From: an uncultured Opitutia bacterium
Lineage (GTDB): Bacteria; Verrucomicrobiota; Verrucomicrobiia; Opitutales; Opitutaceae
Length of the DNA: 64,000 nucleotides
Direction of reading: 5' to 3'
Assembly (NCBI GenBank): GCA_903902745.1
Contig: CAIUWA010000052.1
Span: 1-64,000 of the forward strand
This document shows positions 50,119 to 58,777 of this stretch, one piece after another. The notes beneath the pieces were generated by a model that ran no database searches, was not told the DNA's origin, and saw only the letters and a list, made by a program, of their open reading frames with translations. The position numbers and the translations under genes are program-made. Positions within the stretch are counted from its first letter, which is position 1. Every line of letters starts with the position of its first letter.

Positions 50119-51642
50119 TCACGGGATCCGGATGACGCGGCCGATGACCAGGCTCTTTTCGTCGCGGAGGATGTCGCGGTTGGCGGCGAGGATGTCGTTC
50201 CAGCGGTCGGGGGTGCCGTAGTATTGGCGGGAAATTTTCGCGAGGGTGTCGCCGGCGGCGATGGTGTGGGTCCGCGCCACGACCGGCGCGGGGGAATTGG
50301 GAGTTGGGAGTTGGGAATTGGTGCTGGCCGCAGGCGTGGTGGCGGGGGGCGATGGGCGGGTAGGGGTAGGTTGCGCGACGGCGACGGGGCCGGTGAGGGA
50401 TAGCTTGGTCTTGAGCTGGGAATTTTCCGAGGCTAGTGCGGCGGCTTGCGCCTGGGTCTGGCGGAGTTGTTCGCGGAGGGAATTGGCCTGGGCGGCGATC
50501 GGGACGGCGCCTTTGGTGGCGGCGAGCTGGGCCTCGATGGTGGCTTTTTCCGCGGCGGCTTTTTCGCTCTCGGCTTTCAGCTGGTCGTTTTCGGCCTGAA
50601 CCACGGCGTAGCTGCGGAGGGCGGTGGCGAGGTTGGCCTCGGTGTCGGTGGGGGGAGCGCCATTGGCCGACGCCGGCGTGCCGCTCGTCGTGGCGGCGAG
50701 CAGGCGCTGGAGGCTGGCGCGTTCGCCCTCGAGGCTGGCGACCTTGGCGCGGAGCTGGCTCAGCTGGCTGACGAGATCGGAGGTGTCCGCCTCGGTGGCG
50801 GCGCGGGCGGCCCGGGCCCGGGCAGCGCTGGCCGCGCTGATTTCAAAGCGGGCGGCGGGTTCGGTCGCGCCGGTGTCGGCCGCGACAGCGAGGCCGGGGG
50901 AGATCGTCTGGGCGTTGCCGGCGGCCGAGGTGCGGGCGGCGGAGAGTGTCGCGATGCGCTCGTTGGCGGTGCCGAGCTGGGCGCGGAGGCTCTCGGACTC
51001 CTGCTGGGTGCGGGCGCGGGCCTCTTTTTGCGCGAGCAGCTCGGTGTTGAGCTGGGTGAGGGCGGCTTGGGCGGCCTTGTTCTGCGCGGTGACATCCTTC
51101 ACCTGCGTGGCGAGGGTGGAGTTTTCATCACGCACCTTGTCGACCTCGGTGTGGAGCTGGGTGTTCTCCTGCTCTAGCTGCGTGTAGGTGCGGAGCGCAG
51201 CGGCGAGCTTGTTCTCGGTGTCGCTGAGCTGGGTTTTCAGGTCGGAGAGCTGGTCGGAGTTTTCAGGGGTCGGAGCGCCGGGTGTTGAAGCTGCGCGATT
51301 TGCCCCCGGAGCTGCGAGGCGCTCGCGCTCGGCCTGCAGGCGGGCATAATCGCCGCGGAGCGCGGCGAGCTGGCGGGTGGTCTCGTTGAGTTCGGCGACG
51401 AGCTGGCGGGAGGCGGCCGGGATTTCGGGGCTCGTCTCGAGCAGGGCGCGGAGGGTGGTGCCCTGTTTTTGCGCGAGGACGAGTTCCTGCTGGAGGTGGC
51501 TGTTCTCCGCCTGCAGCCGGGAGTTGTCCGACGCGAGTGCCTCGGGATTGTCCGGCATCCGGCCGAAATGCACGAGGCTGCAGCCGCTGAATGCGAGCAG
51601 GGACAGCAGGGCAAAGCCGGAGCGGAAATGCGGGAGAGGCAT
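50119..51642 (-). CDS. LysM-domain coiled-coil lipoprotein
   Basis: A 507-residue protein. Lipobox AFSGC near residue 22 follows a signal peptide. Residues 35-430 are mostly heptad coiled coil rich in Ala, Gln, Glu and Leu (LQAENSHLQQELVLAQKQG, LEQENTQLHTEVDKVRDENS). A translated simple repeat (TNSQLPTPNSPAP) links to a C-terminal LysM domain (HTIAAGDTLAKISRQYYGTP and RDILRDEKSLVIGRVIRIP) expected to bind peptidoglycan. So it may bridge outer membrane and cell wall. Its last 150 residues are nearly the same as those of the next gene. ATG 51642 fits the signal peptide. Confidence 0.85.
   Translation of the reverse strand: MPLPHFRSGFALLSLLAFSGCSLVHFGRMPDNPEALASDNSRLQAENSHLQQELVLAQKQGTTLRALLETSPEIPAASRQLVAELNETTRQLAALRGDYARLQAERERLAAPGANRAASTPGAPTPENSDQLSDLKTQLSDTENKLAAALRTYTQLEQENTQLHTEVDKVRDENSTLATQVKDVTAQNKAAQAALTQLNTELLAQKEARARTQQESESLRAQLGTANERIATLSAARTSAAGNAQTISPGLAVAADTGATEPAARFEISAASAARARAARAATEADTSDLVSQLSQLRAKVASLEGERASLQRLLAATTSGTPASANGAPPTDTEANLATALRSYAVVQAENDQLKAESEKAAAEKATIEAQLAATKGAVPIAAQANSLREQLRQTQAQAAALASENSQLKTKLSLTGPVAVAQPTPTRPSPPATTPAASTNSQLPTPNSPAPVVARTHTIAAGDTLAKISRQYYGTPDRWNDILAANRDILRDEKSLVIGRVIRIP
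50289..50322. repeat. AATTGGGAGTTGGGAGTTGGG simple repeat, LysM gene 1
   Basis: GGGGAATTGGGAGTTGGGAG then TTGGGAATTGG, in frame inside the gene. Confidence 0.8.
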
Positions 51643-51728
51643 GGCCGCCAAGGCAGAACCAAAACCAGCCGAGTGGCAATCCTTCTGGGAAGCAGGCAAT
51701 ACCGTTTACGACCAATCCTTCAAACCGG

Positions 51729-51811
51729 TTTCACACAGAGGCACAGAGGACACAGAGAACCAAAAATCCCAGGATTGATCTTTCTCCGTGTCCTCTGTGC
51801 CTCTGTGTGAA
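51729..51811. repeat. Inverted repeat (CACAGAGGCACAGAGGACACAGAG arms)
   Basis: TTCACACAGAGGCACAGAGG then ACACAGAG faces CTCCGTGTCCTCTGTGCCTC then TGTGTGAA. Nearly perfect 28-base arms with a 26-base loop, between the two LysM genes. Such CACAGAG repeats are found in many unrelated environmental bacteria. Confidence 0.9.
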
Positions 51812-51826
51812 AATTGCCCTGTTGCC

Positions 51827-54800
51827 TTAGGGGATCCGCAGGGTGCGGCCGATCACGAGGTTTTTTTCGTCACGCATGACGTCGCGGTTGGCGGCGAGGA
51901 TCTCGGGCCAGCGGTCGGGGGTGCCGTAATACTGGCGGGAGATTTTCGTGAGGGTGTCGCCGGTGGCGATGGTGTGGAGCCGCACCGCAGGTGCGGGGGA
52001 ATTGGGAGTTGGGAGTTGGGAATTGGTGGGGACGGCGGTCGCCGTGGTGGCGGGTGGCGGGGGCGAGGGGCGAGTGGGTGCTGGTTGGGAGACCGCGCCC
52101 GGCCCGTTAAGGGATAGCTTGGTTTTCAGCTGGGCGTTTTCGCCGGCGAGGGCGGCGGCCTGGGCCTGGGTCTGGCGGAGTTGCTCGCGCAACGCGGCGG
52201 CTTGCGCGGCCGTCGATGATTCGGCGGTGGCGGTCGCCCGGTTGGCGGACGAATTGACGGACAGCGCGCCCTTGACCTCTGAGAGCTGGGCCGTGAGGGC
52301 GGCGTTTTGCGCGGCGAGTTTTTCGCTGCTGGCGCGGAGTTCTTCGGCCTCGGTTTGCGCGAGGCTGAAGCTGCGCAGGGCCATCGCGAGCTTGGCGTCG
52401 CCATCGGCGTCCACGACCGGCGCCGGCGGGGCGACGGGAGCCGGGGTGCCGGCGGCGGCGAGCTGTTGCTGGAGTGCGGAGACTTTCTCACGGAGAGCGG
52501 AAGCCTCGTCGGCGCTCTTGCCGACGGCGGCCTTGAGCTTCTCGTTTTCGGTTTGGACGAGCGTATAGGAACGCAGGGAGGACTCGAGCTTGGTGGCGGC
52601 TTCGTCGAGCTGACGCTTCGCGGCGGAGTCGTCGGCCTGCGCGGAGGCCAGGGCATTTTTTTCCGCGGTGAGCTTGGCGAGGGAACGTTCGAGCTCGGCT
52701 GCGCGGGCCTTGGCAGTGTCCGCCGCGGCTGTCGCTGCGGCTGCGGTGGCGGACACCTTGGCGAGGTTGGCCGATGCATCCGCCGTCGCTGCTGCAGTTT
52801 TGGCGGACACGTCCGCGGCAGCGGCGGCGCGGGTGGACAAAGCGGAGCGCTGCGCTTCGCTGTCGGCGAGCTGGCTCTTGAGATCGGCCAGCTGCTTCTG
52901 CAATTCACCCAGTTGCGCATTGGCGCGGGCCGCGGTGCCGGCTTGGGCGGCGCTCTGGCTGGAGGCGGCCTTGGCGGCGGCGAGCTGTTGGCTCAGATCC
53001 GCCGTCGCGGCAGCAGCTTTGGCTGACACGTCGGCCAGTTGCTTGGCCTGTGCATCCGCAGTCGCCGAGGCCTTGGCGGCAGCACCAGTGGCTGCGGCCG
53101 CCGATGCTTTAGCTGCTGCGAGGTCGGCCGCGAGCGCGGCAGTACGATTTCTTTCCGCAGCCAGATTGGCCTGGGCCTCGGCTGAAGCAGCGGCGGCCTT
53201 GGTGGCCAGGCTGGCTTCCGTGGCGAGGGACTTCGCAAGCATTTCCTTGACGGCGGCGGTTTCGGTCGAGAGGTCGCGCAAGGACGCGCCGCGCTGCGCG
53301 GCGAGGTCCTCGAGCTGTTGATTTTTCAGGGCCGACGCGGTGGCGGCGTCCTGGGCGGACTTGAGGTCGGCCTGGAGCCGGGCGAGCTGGGTGCCGCTGT
53401 CACCGGCCTTGGCTACGGCGGCGGCGCGAAGCGTGCTGAGTTCAGCGGTGGCGGCAGCCGCCGCCGCGCTCTTGGCGTTCAGGTCGGCGGACAAGGCGGC
53501 GCTGTCGGTGCGGGCTTTTTCAAGATCCTTGCGGACGGCGGCGAGTTCAGTCGCCTGGGTTGTGGCAGCAGTGGCCGCGGCGGCGAGCTTGTCCTGGGCC
53601 GCGGCGAGGTCGCGGCGGGCGGTGGTGAGATTGGCGGCGAGCTGGCGGGTTTCGTCGCTGGCGGCGGACTTGGCGGTGTCCTGGGCCTCCTTGAGCCGGG
53701 CCTGCAGTTGCGGAATCTGCTGCTGGAGGGCGTTGCGCTCGGTTTCCAGCGACTGCACCTGCGCGCGCAGCGTGGCGGTCTGGGTGGCGGTAGTCTTGGC
53801 GACAGCGAGCTGTTGGTTCAGGTCCGCCGTTGCGGCAGTAGCTTTGGCGGACATGTCAGCCAGTTGTTTGGCCTGGGCTTCCACCATCGCGGCCGCCGCT
53901 GCCGCCGCGGAAGTTTTGGCGGCCAGATTGGCGGACGCCTCCGCGGCCAGCCGGCTGTTTTCAGCGGTGAGCGTGGCAAGATCGGCGCGGGCTTTTTCCG
54001 TGGCCTGGCGCGCGGCGGCGAGTTCGGTGGCCTGGGTCGTGGAAGTGGTGGAGGCGGTGGCGAGCTTGTCCTGAGCTGCGGCGAGGTCGCGGCGGGCGGT
54101 GGTGAGATTGGCGGCGAGCTGGCGGGTTTCGTCGCTGGCGGCGGACTTCGTGGCGTCCTGCGCTTCCTTAAGCCGGGCCTGCAGTTGCGGAATCTGCTGC
54201 TGGAGGGCGTTGCGCTCGGTTTCCAGCGACTGCACCTGCGCGCGCAGCGTGGCGGCCTGGGTGGCGGCGGCATTCGCCGCTGCGGCCTTGGCGGTGAGAT
54301 CGGTGCGCTGGGCTTCGCTGGCGGTGAGGCGGCCCTGCAGTTCAGCCAGCCGGGTTTGAAGTTCGCCTAGCTGTGCGGCGGCGGTTTTCGCAACGGCGAG
54401 CTGCTGGTTCAGGTCCGCCAGTTGTTTGGCCTGGGCTTCCACCATCGCCGCCGCCGCCGCTGAGGAGGAAGTCGCGGCCGTTGCCGAAGCCTTGGCGGCC
54501 GCGTTGGCCGCTTGAATGGCCGACAAATCGGCGGACAGGCTCGTCACTTTCTGCTGCGACTCGGCGAGAGAGCGCTTCGTCGCATCGAGTTCGCTGCCGA
54601 GGGCGGCGGCCTTCGTCTGGGCTTCGCCGGTGGTCAGGGCGGCGGCTTCCGCCTTGGTCAGGCGAGCGGTGAGTGCATCCCTTTCGGCGTCGAGAGCAGC
54701 GACCCGGTCTGCGGCCTGGGCCTTGTCGACGGTGAGGGCGTTGCGAGCGGCTTCGAGGGTGCGGACTTGCGTGAGGAGATTGGCGAGCTGGCCGCTGGCG

Positions 54801-56377
54801 TCCTGGGCGGCGCCGGCCTTGGACTGGGCCTCTGCCTTCGCCGAGGCGATGGCGGCCGCATCGGCACTGCGCTGGGCTTCGCTGGCGGCGAGCTGGGTTT
54901 TGAGCGTGGCAAGCTGGGTGGCCTGGGCCGCCGCGTCAGCCGTGGCCTTGGCGAGTGCGGCCTCGGCCCGGGTGCGTTCACTCTCGGCGCGGGTGACGGC
55001 GGTGCGGAGCGTGGTGAGCTCGGCGGAGGCTCCCGCTGTCGCGGCAGCGGCTTTGGCGGATGTGTCCGCGGCGGCGTTGGCCTTGGCGGACAGGGCGGTG
55101 GCATCGGCGCGGGCCTTCTCGGCTTCCTTCCAGGCGGCGGCGAGTTCCGTCGCGAGTTGCTTCTTATCATTATTCGCGGTGGTCAGATCCTCCTGGGCCT
55201 TGGCGAGCTGGGTGGCAGCGGTGGCGGCTTGGCCGGAGGCGGCCTTGGCGGCGGCCAACTGCTGGGTGAGATCGGAAATCTGTTTCGCCTGGGCCTCGGC
55301 CTGGGCAGAAGCGTTGGTTGCCACGGAATTTTTCGCGGACAAATCGGCGGCCAGGCGGTTCTTTTCGGACGTTAACGCCGCGAGGTCGCGGCGGGCGGCA
55401 TCGAGATCGGCAGTGAGTTTTTGGGTGGCGCCGGCCTGCACCGTTGATGCGGTGGCGGCGGATTGGAGGCGGGCGGCCTCGGCGGTGAGCTGGGTGGCGC
55501 GGGCTTCGGCGCGGGTGAGGGCGGCCTGGGCGTCCGCCTGGGCGGCGAGGGCTTTTTCCCGATCGGCCCGGGCCGTGGCGGCGGCGTTGTTCGCGGCTTC
55601 GAGCGCGCGGCCCCGCTCGGCGGCGAGGTCCTCGAACTGCTGGTTCCTGGCCGCGGTGGTCGTGGCGGCGGCTTGCGCCTCCTTCAGCTGGGCCTGGAGC
55701 TGCGCCAGTTCGCTGGCGCGCGCGGCGCTGGCCTGCTGGGCGGCGGTCTCGCGCTCGGCCACGCTGGCGCGCAAGGCTGACACTTCGGCGGCGAGCTGCT
55801 GCTTGTCGTTGCGCAGGCTCGCGAGCTCCGCCTGCAGCTGGGCCGAGTTGTCGGCCTTGGCCGGTTGATCCGCCACGAGGACAGGCGCGGGGCCCGGGCC
55901 AGAAGTGGGTGACGGAGAAGTTTTTGAAGTCTCCGTCACGGGCGGGACCGTGGTGGTTCTCGAGGGAGAGTCGGTGCGCGTGACCAGAACCGGCTGAAGA
56001 CTGGTTGATGCGGCGGCGGCCTTGGAGACGACGCCGGCGCGCCGGGCCACGATGGTGGCACGGAGGACTTCAATCCGGCGCCGCCCATCGGCGAGCTGGG
56101 CGTCGGTCATGCGGTTGATCAGGGATTGGATGGCCGTGCCCTTGCTGCCATTTTCGGCGGCGAGCGTGAGCCAGGCAAAGCCCTCGGTCAGGTTGACGGG
56201 CACATTGCGACCCTCGGCATAGGCCAGACCCAGATTATACTGCGCGATGGCATTGCCGCGCTCGGCATTGTTGCGAAGGGAAGCGATCTCGGCCGGCTCG
56301 GTATCAGCCGCGATCAGCACGGAAGTGAGGCAGGCAAACGTCAGCAGCGCGAGGCGGACGGATTTCATGGCGGACAT
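51827..56377 (-). CDS. Giant coiled-coil protein with Sel1 repeat and C-terminal LysM domain
   Basis: About 1516 residues. A signal peptide (MKSVRLALLTFACLTSVLIA) is followed by a Sel1-type repeat (AERGNAIAQYNLGLAYAEGR, VNLTEGFAWLTLAAENGS), then some 1250 residues of Ala/Gln/Leu/Glu-rich coiled coil built of similar blocks, and a C-terminal LysM domain (HTIATGDTLTKISRQYYGTP and DEKNLVIGRTLRIP). A 205-bp stretch is present twice (53584-53788, 54061-54265). The end repeats that of the smaller LysM gene, so the two are tandem paralogs. A long periplasmic spacer tethered to peptidoglycan is the simplest reading. Start 56377 or 56368. Confidence 0.82.
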   Translation of the reverse strand: MSAMKSVRLALLTFACLTSVLIAADTEPAEIASLRNNAERGNAIAQYNLGLAYAEGRNVPVNLTEGFAWLTLAAENGSKGTAIQSLINRMTDAQLADGRRRIEVLRATIVARRAGVVSKAAAASTSLQPVLVTRTDSPSRTTTVPPVTETSKTSPSPTSGPGPAPVLVADQPAKADNSAQLQAELASLRNDKQQLAAEVSALRASVAERETAAQQASAARASELAQLQAQLKEAQAAATTTAARNQQFEDLAAERGRALEAANNAAATARADREKALAAQADAQAALTRAEARATQLTAEAARLQSAATASTVQAGATQKLTADLDAARRDLAALTSEKNRLAADLSAKNSVATNASAQAEAQAKQISDLTQQLAAAKAASGQAATAATQLAKAQEDLTTANNDKKQLATELAAAWKEAEKARADATALSAKANAAADTSAKAAAATAGASAELTTLRTAVTRAESERTRAEAALAKATADAAAQATQLATLKTQLAASEAQRSADAAAIASAKAEAQSKAGAAQDASGQLANLLTQVRTLEAARNALTVDKAQAADRVAALDAERDALTARLTKAEAAALTTGEAQTKAAALGSELDATKRSLAESQQKVTSLSADLSAIQAANAAAKASATAATSSSAAAAAMVEAQAKQLADLNQQLAVAKTAAAQLGELQTRLAELQGRLTASEAQRTDLTAKAAAANAAATQAATLRAQVQSLETERNALQQQIPQLQARLKEAQDATKSAASDETRQLAANLTTARRDLAAAQDKLATASTTSTTQATELAAARQATEKARADLATLTAENSRLAAEASANLAAKTSAAAAAAAMVEAQAKQLADMSAKATAATADLNQQLAVAKTTATQTATLRAQVQSLETERNALQQQIPQLQARLKEAQDTAKSAASDETRQLAANLTTARRDLAAAQDKLAAAATAATTQATELAAVRKDLEKARTDSAALSADLNAKSAAAAAATAELSTLRAAAVAKAGDSGTQLARLQADLKSAQDAATASALKNQQLEDLAAQRGASLRDLSTETAAVKEMLAKSLATEASLATKAAAASAEAQANLAAERNRTAALAADLAAAKASAAAATGAAAKASATADAQAKQLADVSAKAAAATADLSQQLAAAKAASSQSAAQAGTAARANAQLGELQKQLADLKSQLADSEAQRSALSTRAAAAADVSAKTAAATADASANLAKVSATAAAATAAADTAKARAAELERSLAKLTAEKNALASAQADDSAAKRQLDEAATKLESSLRSYTLVQTENEKLKAAVGKSADEASALREKVSALQQQLAAAGTPAPVAPPAPVVDADGDAKLAMALRSFSLAQTEAEELRASSEKLAAQNAALTAQLSEVKGALSVNSSANRATATAESSTAAQAAALREQLRQTQAQAAALAGENAQLKTKLSLNGPGAVSQPAPTRPSPPPPATTATAVPTNSQLPTPNSPAPAVRLHTIATGDTLTKISRQYYGTPDRWPEILAANRDVMRDEKNLVIGRTLRIP
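51991..52027. repeat. AATTGGGAGTTGGGAGTTGGG simple repeat, LysM gene 2
   Basis: GGGGAATTGGGAGTTGGGAG then TTGGGAATTGG, in frame (NSQLPTPNSPAP) at the same place in the protein as in the paralog. Confidence 0.8.
53584..53788. repeat. Internal direct repeat, copy 1
   Basis: About 205 bases nearly identical to 54061-54265, in the same frame (period 477 bases, 159 codons). Confidence 0.9.
54061..54265. repeat. Internal direct repeat, copy 2
   Basis: Matches 53584-53788 with a handful of differences; encodes LQARLKEAQDATKSAASDET and flanking coiled coil. Confidence 0.9.
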
Positions 56378-56455
56378 GGCTGTAACCTTAGTGCCTTCCG
56401 CGGCGGACTCAATCCGCGAAGTTGCGGGCTTGCGGAATGGCCGAAGGCGACGCCC

Positions 56456-57958
56456 CTAGGCGGATGACCATTTTTTTACCCGTTCCACGGCCCGATGCCA
56501 GTCGTGTCGGAGCTTTTTCATCGCCGCGGGCCGAGTCTGCGGGCGGAACGTGCGCCCGACGCTCCACAGGCGGGCGATCTCGTCGCGGTCCCGCCAGAAA
56601 CCGACGGCGAGGCCGGCGAGATAGGCGGCGCCCAGCGCGGTGGTTTCGCGGGTGTGCGGCCGCACGACCGGCACGCCGAGGAGGTCGCTCTGGAACTGCA
56701 TGAGCGGGGCGTTCACGGTGGCGCCGCCGTCGACGCGGAGTTCGCGCAGCTTGATTTTGGCGTCGGCCTCCATGGCCGCGAGCAGGTCGGCGCTCTGGTA
56801 GGCGATGCTTTCGAGCGCGGCTCGCGCGACATGCGCGGCGGTAGTGCCGCGCGTGAGCCCGAGGATGGCGCCGCGGGCGGAGGCGTCCCAGTGCGGCGCG
56901 CCGAGCCCGGTGAACGCCGGCACGAGATAGACGCCGCCGTTGTCCGGCGCGCGCGCGGCAAGCGCCTCGATGTCGGCGGACCGGGCGATCAGCCCGAGGC
57001 CGTCGCGGAGCCACTGCACGACGGCGCCGCCGATGAACACGCTGCCCTCGAGCGCGTACTCGAGGGGACCGCGGGCACCGAGGCGCCACGCGATGGTGGT
57101 GAGGAGCTGGTGTTTTGACGCGACGGGTTTCTCGCCGGTGTGCAGCAGCAGGAAGCAGCCGGTGCCATAGGTGTTCTTCGCCATGCCCGGGTGGAAGCAC
57201 GCCTGTCCGAAAAGCGCGGCCTGCTGGTCGCCGGCGACGCCGCTGATCGGCACGCCGCGCAGCGCGGGAATGGTTTCAACCTCGCCGTAGACCTCGCTGC
57301 TGGCGCGCACGGTGGGCAGCACCTCGTGCGGGATGCGCAGGGCGCGGAGCAAGTCGTCATCCCAGTCGCCGGTGCGGAGATTTAACAGGAGCGTGCGCGA
57401 GGCATTCGAAACGTCGGTGGCGTGCACGCGGCCGCCGGTGAGCTGCCAGAGGAGCCAGGTATCCACCGTTCCGAAGGCGAGTTCGCCGCGGCCGGCGCGG
57501 CGGCGCGCGCCGGGCACGCGGTCGAGTAGCCAGGCGAGTTTCGTGCCGGAGAAATACGGGTCGAGCAGCAGTCCGGTCCGTCGGCGGAACAAGGGCTCGA
57601 GATTTTTCGCCTTCAGTTTCGCACAAAGCTCCGTCGTGCGCCGGTCCTGCCAGACGATGGCCGGGGCCAGCGGCCGGCCGGTGGCGCGGTCCCAGAGCAG
57701 AGTGGTCTCGCGCTGGTTGGTGAGACCAAGGCAGGCGAGGTCGGCGCCGGTGAGGTTGGCCTCGGCGACCGCGGCGAGGGCGGTGCGCCGGGTGGTTTCC
57801 CAGAGATCTGCCGGGTCATGCTCGACCCAGCCGGGGCGGGGAAAATGCTGGGGAAACTCCTGCTGCGCCGTGGCCACGGCCCGGCCGCGGCGGTCGAACA
57901 CCATCGCGCGGGAGGAAGTCGTGCCCTGGTCGAGCGCGAGGACAAAGCGGCGGGGCAT
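56456..57958 (-). CDS. glpK: Glycerol kinase
   Basis: Phosphorylates glycerol to glycerol 3-phosphate with ATP. The 500-residue FGGY kinase has [16 protein letters not shown] at the N-terminus (ATP loop), GWVEHDP and [19 protein letters not shown] (glycerol Arg and Glu), [21 protein letters not shown] and [18 protein letters not shown]. The catalytic Asp is in GVAGDQ. The ATG at 57958 is the family-typical start; the frame runs on to 58267. No glycerol facilitator or dehydrogenase gene is adjacent. Confidence 0.96.
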   Translation of the reverse strand: MPRRFVLALDQGTTSSRAMVFDRRGRAVATAQQEFPQHFPRPGWVEHDPADLWETTRRTALAAVAEANLTGADLACLGLTNQRETTLLWDRATGRPLAPAIVWQDRRTTELCAKLKAKNLEPLFRRRTGLLLDPYFSGTKLAWLLDRVPGARRRAGRGELAFGTVDTWLLWQLTGGRVHATDVSNASRTLLLNLRTGDWDDDLLRALRIPHEVLPTVRASSEVYGEVETIPALRGVPISGVAGDQQAALFGQACFHPGMAKNTYGTGCFLLLHTGEKPVASKHQLLTTIAWRLGARGPLEYALEGSVFIGGAVVQWLRDGLGLIARSADIEALAARAPDNGGVYLVPAFTGLGAPHWDASARGAILGLTRGTTAAHVARAALESIAYQSADLLAAMEADAKIKLRELRVDGGATVNAPLMQFQSDLLGVPVVRPHTRETTALGAAYLAGLAVGFWRDRDEIARLWSVGRTFRPQTRPAAMKKLRHDWHRAVERVKKWSSA

Positions 57959-58012
57959 GCCGGCACGGTGACAGCGGCCCGGCCCGCCGCCAAGCCCGCT
58001 CAGGATGATTTT

Positions 58013-58062
58013 GGATTTCGCGCAGGGGCGCGGAGGCGCAAAGCAAGGCAAAGACACCAAGG
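58013..58062. repeat. TTTCGCGCAGGGGCGCGGAGGCGCAAAG repeat fragment
   Basis: GGATTTCGCGCAGGGGCGCG then GAGGCGCAAAGCAAGGCAAAG; same type as the arms of 46812-46924, without a matching right arm. Confidence 0.55.
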
Positions 58063-58265
58063 AATCTAGGAAAGGAGATCGGGAAAAATTCCGCCGGCTT
58101 CTGCCCGGCGTCGCTGCACCTCTCTGGGACACCGGCGGGGAGGAACCAAACCCAATTTGTTCCCCCGAGCAGGTCGTCATTTCAATTTCACTCATTACAT
58201 GAAATTTCCCGGTGATGGGCTTGGAGGGTGGGGGCGGCTGAGAAAATGGCGCTAAGGGCTTGCAC

Positions 58266-58289
58266 AACTGGTAAGCTAGCTTACCAGTT
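58266..58289. promoter_or_regulatory. Perfect 24-base operator palindrome for the MarR repressor
   Basis: Half-site AACTGGTAAGCT is followed at once by its exact complement, ending 20 bases before the marR start codon. MarR dimers bind such 16-24-base palindromes. It lies where it would cover the promoter of the MarR-adaptor-RND operon, so self-repression relieved by a ligand is the likely mode. Confidence 0.85.
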
Positions 58290-58309
58290 TCCTCCCCCTG
58301 CCAATCCTC

Positions 58310-58777
58310 ATGAGTGTCAGCCTGCCTAATTTTGACCGCGGCCTCGGATTCGTCCTGAACGATGTGAGCCGCCTTTTGCGCCGGGAGTTTGAGCGGCGCG
58401 TGCGCGGCTTCGGGCTGACGCGCGCGCAGTGGATGCTGCTATTCTATGTGGCGCGCCAGCCGGGGGCCAGCCAGAGCGATCTGGCGGAAATCCTGCAGCA
58501 GGAGAAAATTACGGTCAGCCGGCAGGCCGCCCGGCTGGAAAAAAACGGCTGGCTGGAGCGGCTGGACCATGCCGCCGACGGGCGCGCCTACCGCCTGCAG
58601 CTCACGCCGAAGGCACGGGACATGGTGGTGCGGCTCTCACTGGTCGCGGACGAGTTGCGCGTCGATGCGCTGAGCGGCCTGCCGTCCGCGCGGCGCGAAG
58701 CCCTCATCAACGACCTGTTGAAGGTAAAATCCAACCTCCTGCGCATGCCGGTGGCCGGCCGCGGATCCATTTCATGA
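58310..58777 (+). CDS. MarR-family transcriptional regulator
   Basis: A 155-residue winged-helix repressor. The core is [40 protein letters not shown] (recognition helix), [20 protein letters not shown] with the wing [10 protein letters not shown], and C-terminal helices for dimerisation. It is the first gene of a three-gene operon with 4-base overlaps (ATGA) to both followers, and a perfect palindrome lies 20 bases upstream. It should repress the efflux pump until a drug or metabolite binds. Confidence 0.95.
   Translation: MSVSLPNFDRGLGFVLNDVSRLLRREFERRVRGFGLTRAQWMLLFYVARQPGASQSDLAEILQQEKITVSRQAARLEKNGWLERLDHAADGRAYRLQLTPKARDMVVRLSLVADELRVDALSGLPSARREALINDLLKVKSNLLRMPVAGRGSIS

Larger units (their letters stand above)
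57959..58309. other. 351-bp intergenic region between glpK and the MarR gene
   Basis: Divergent promoters are expected here. Contents: a repeat fragment at 58013-58062, and the 24-base operator palindrome at 58266-58289. I see no coding sequence with conserved features. A TTGCAC hexamer at 58260-58265 directly abuts the operator and may be the -35 box of the MarR operon. Confidence 0.6.

Noticed and set aside
53584-54265. CRISPR array or transposon ends in the large coiled-coil gene
   Set aside because: The repeats are long, in frame, only two, and follow coiled-coil periodicity.
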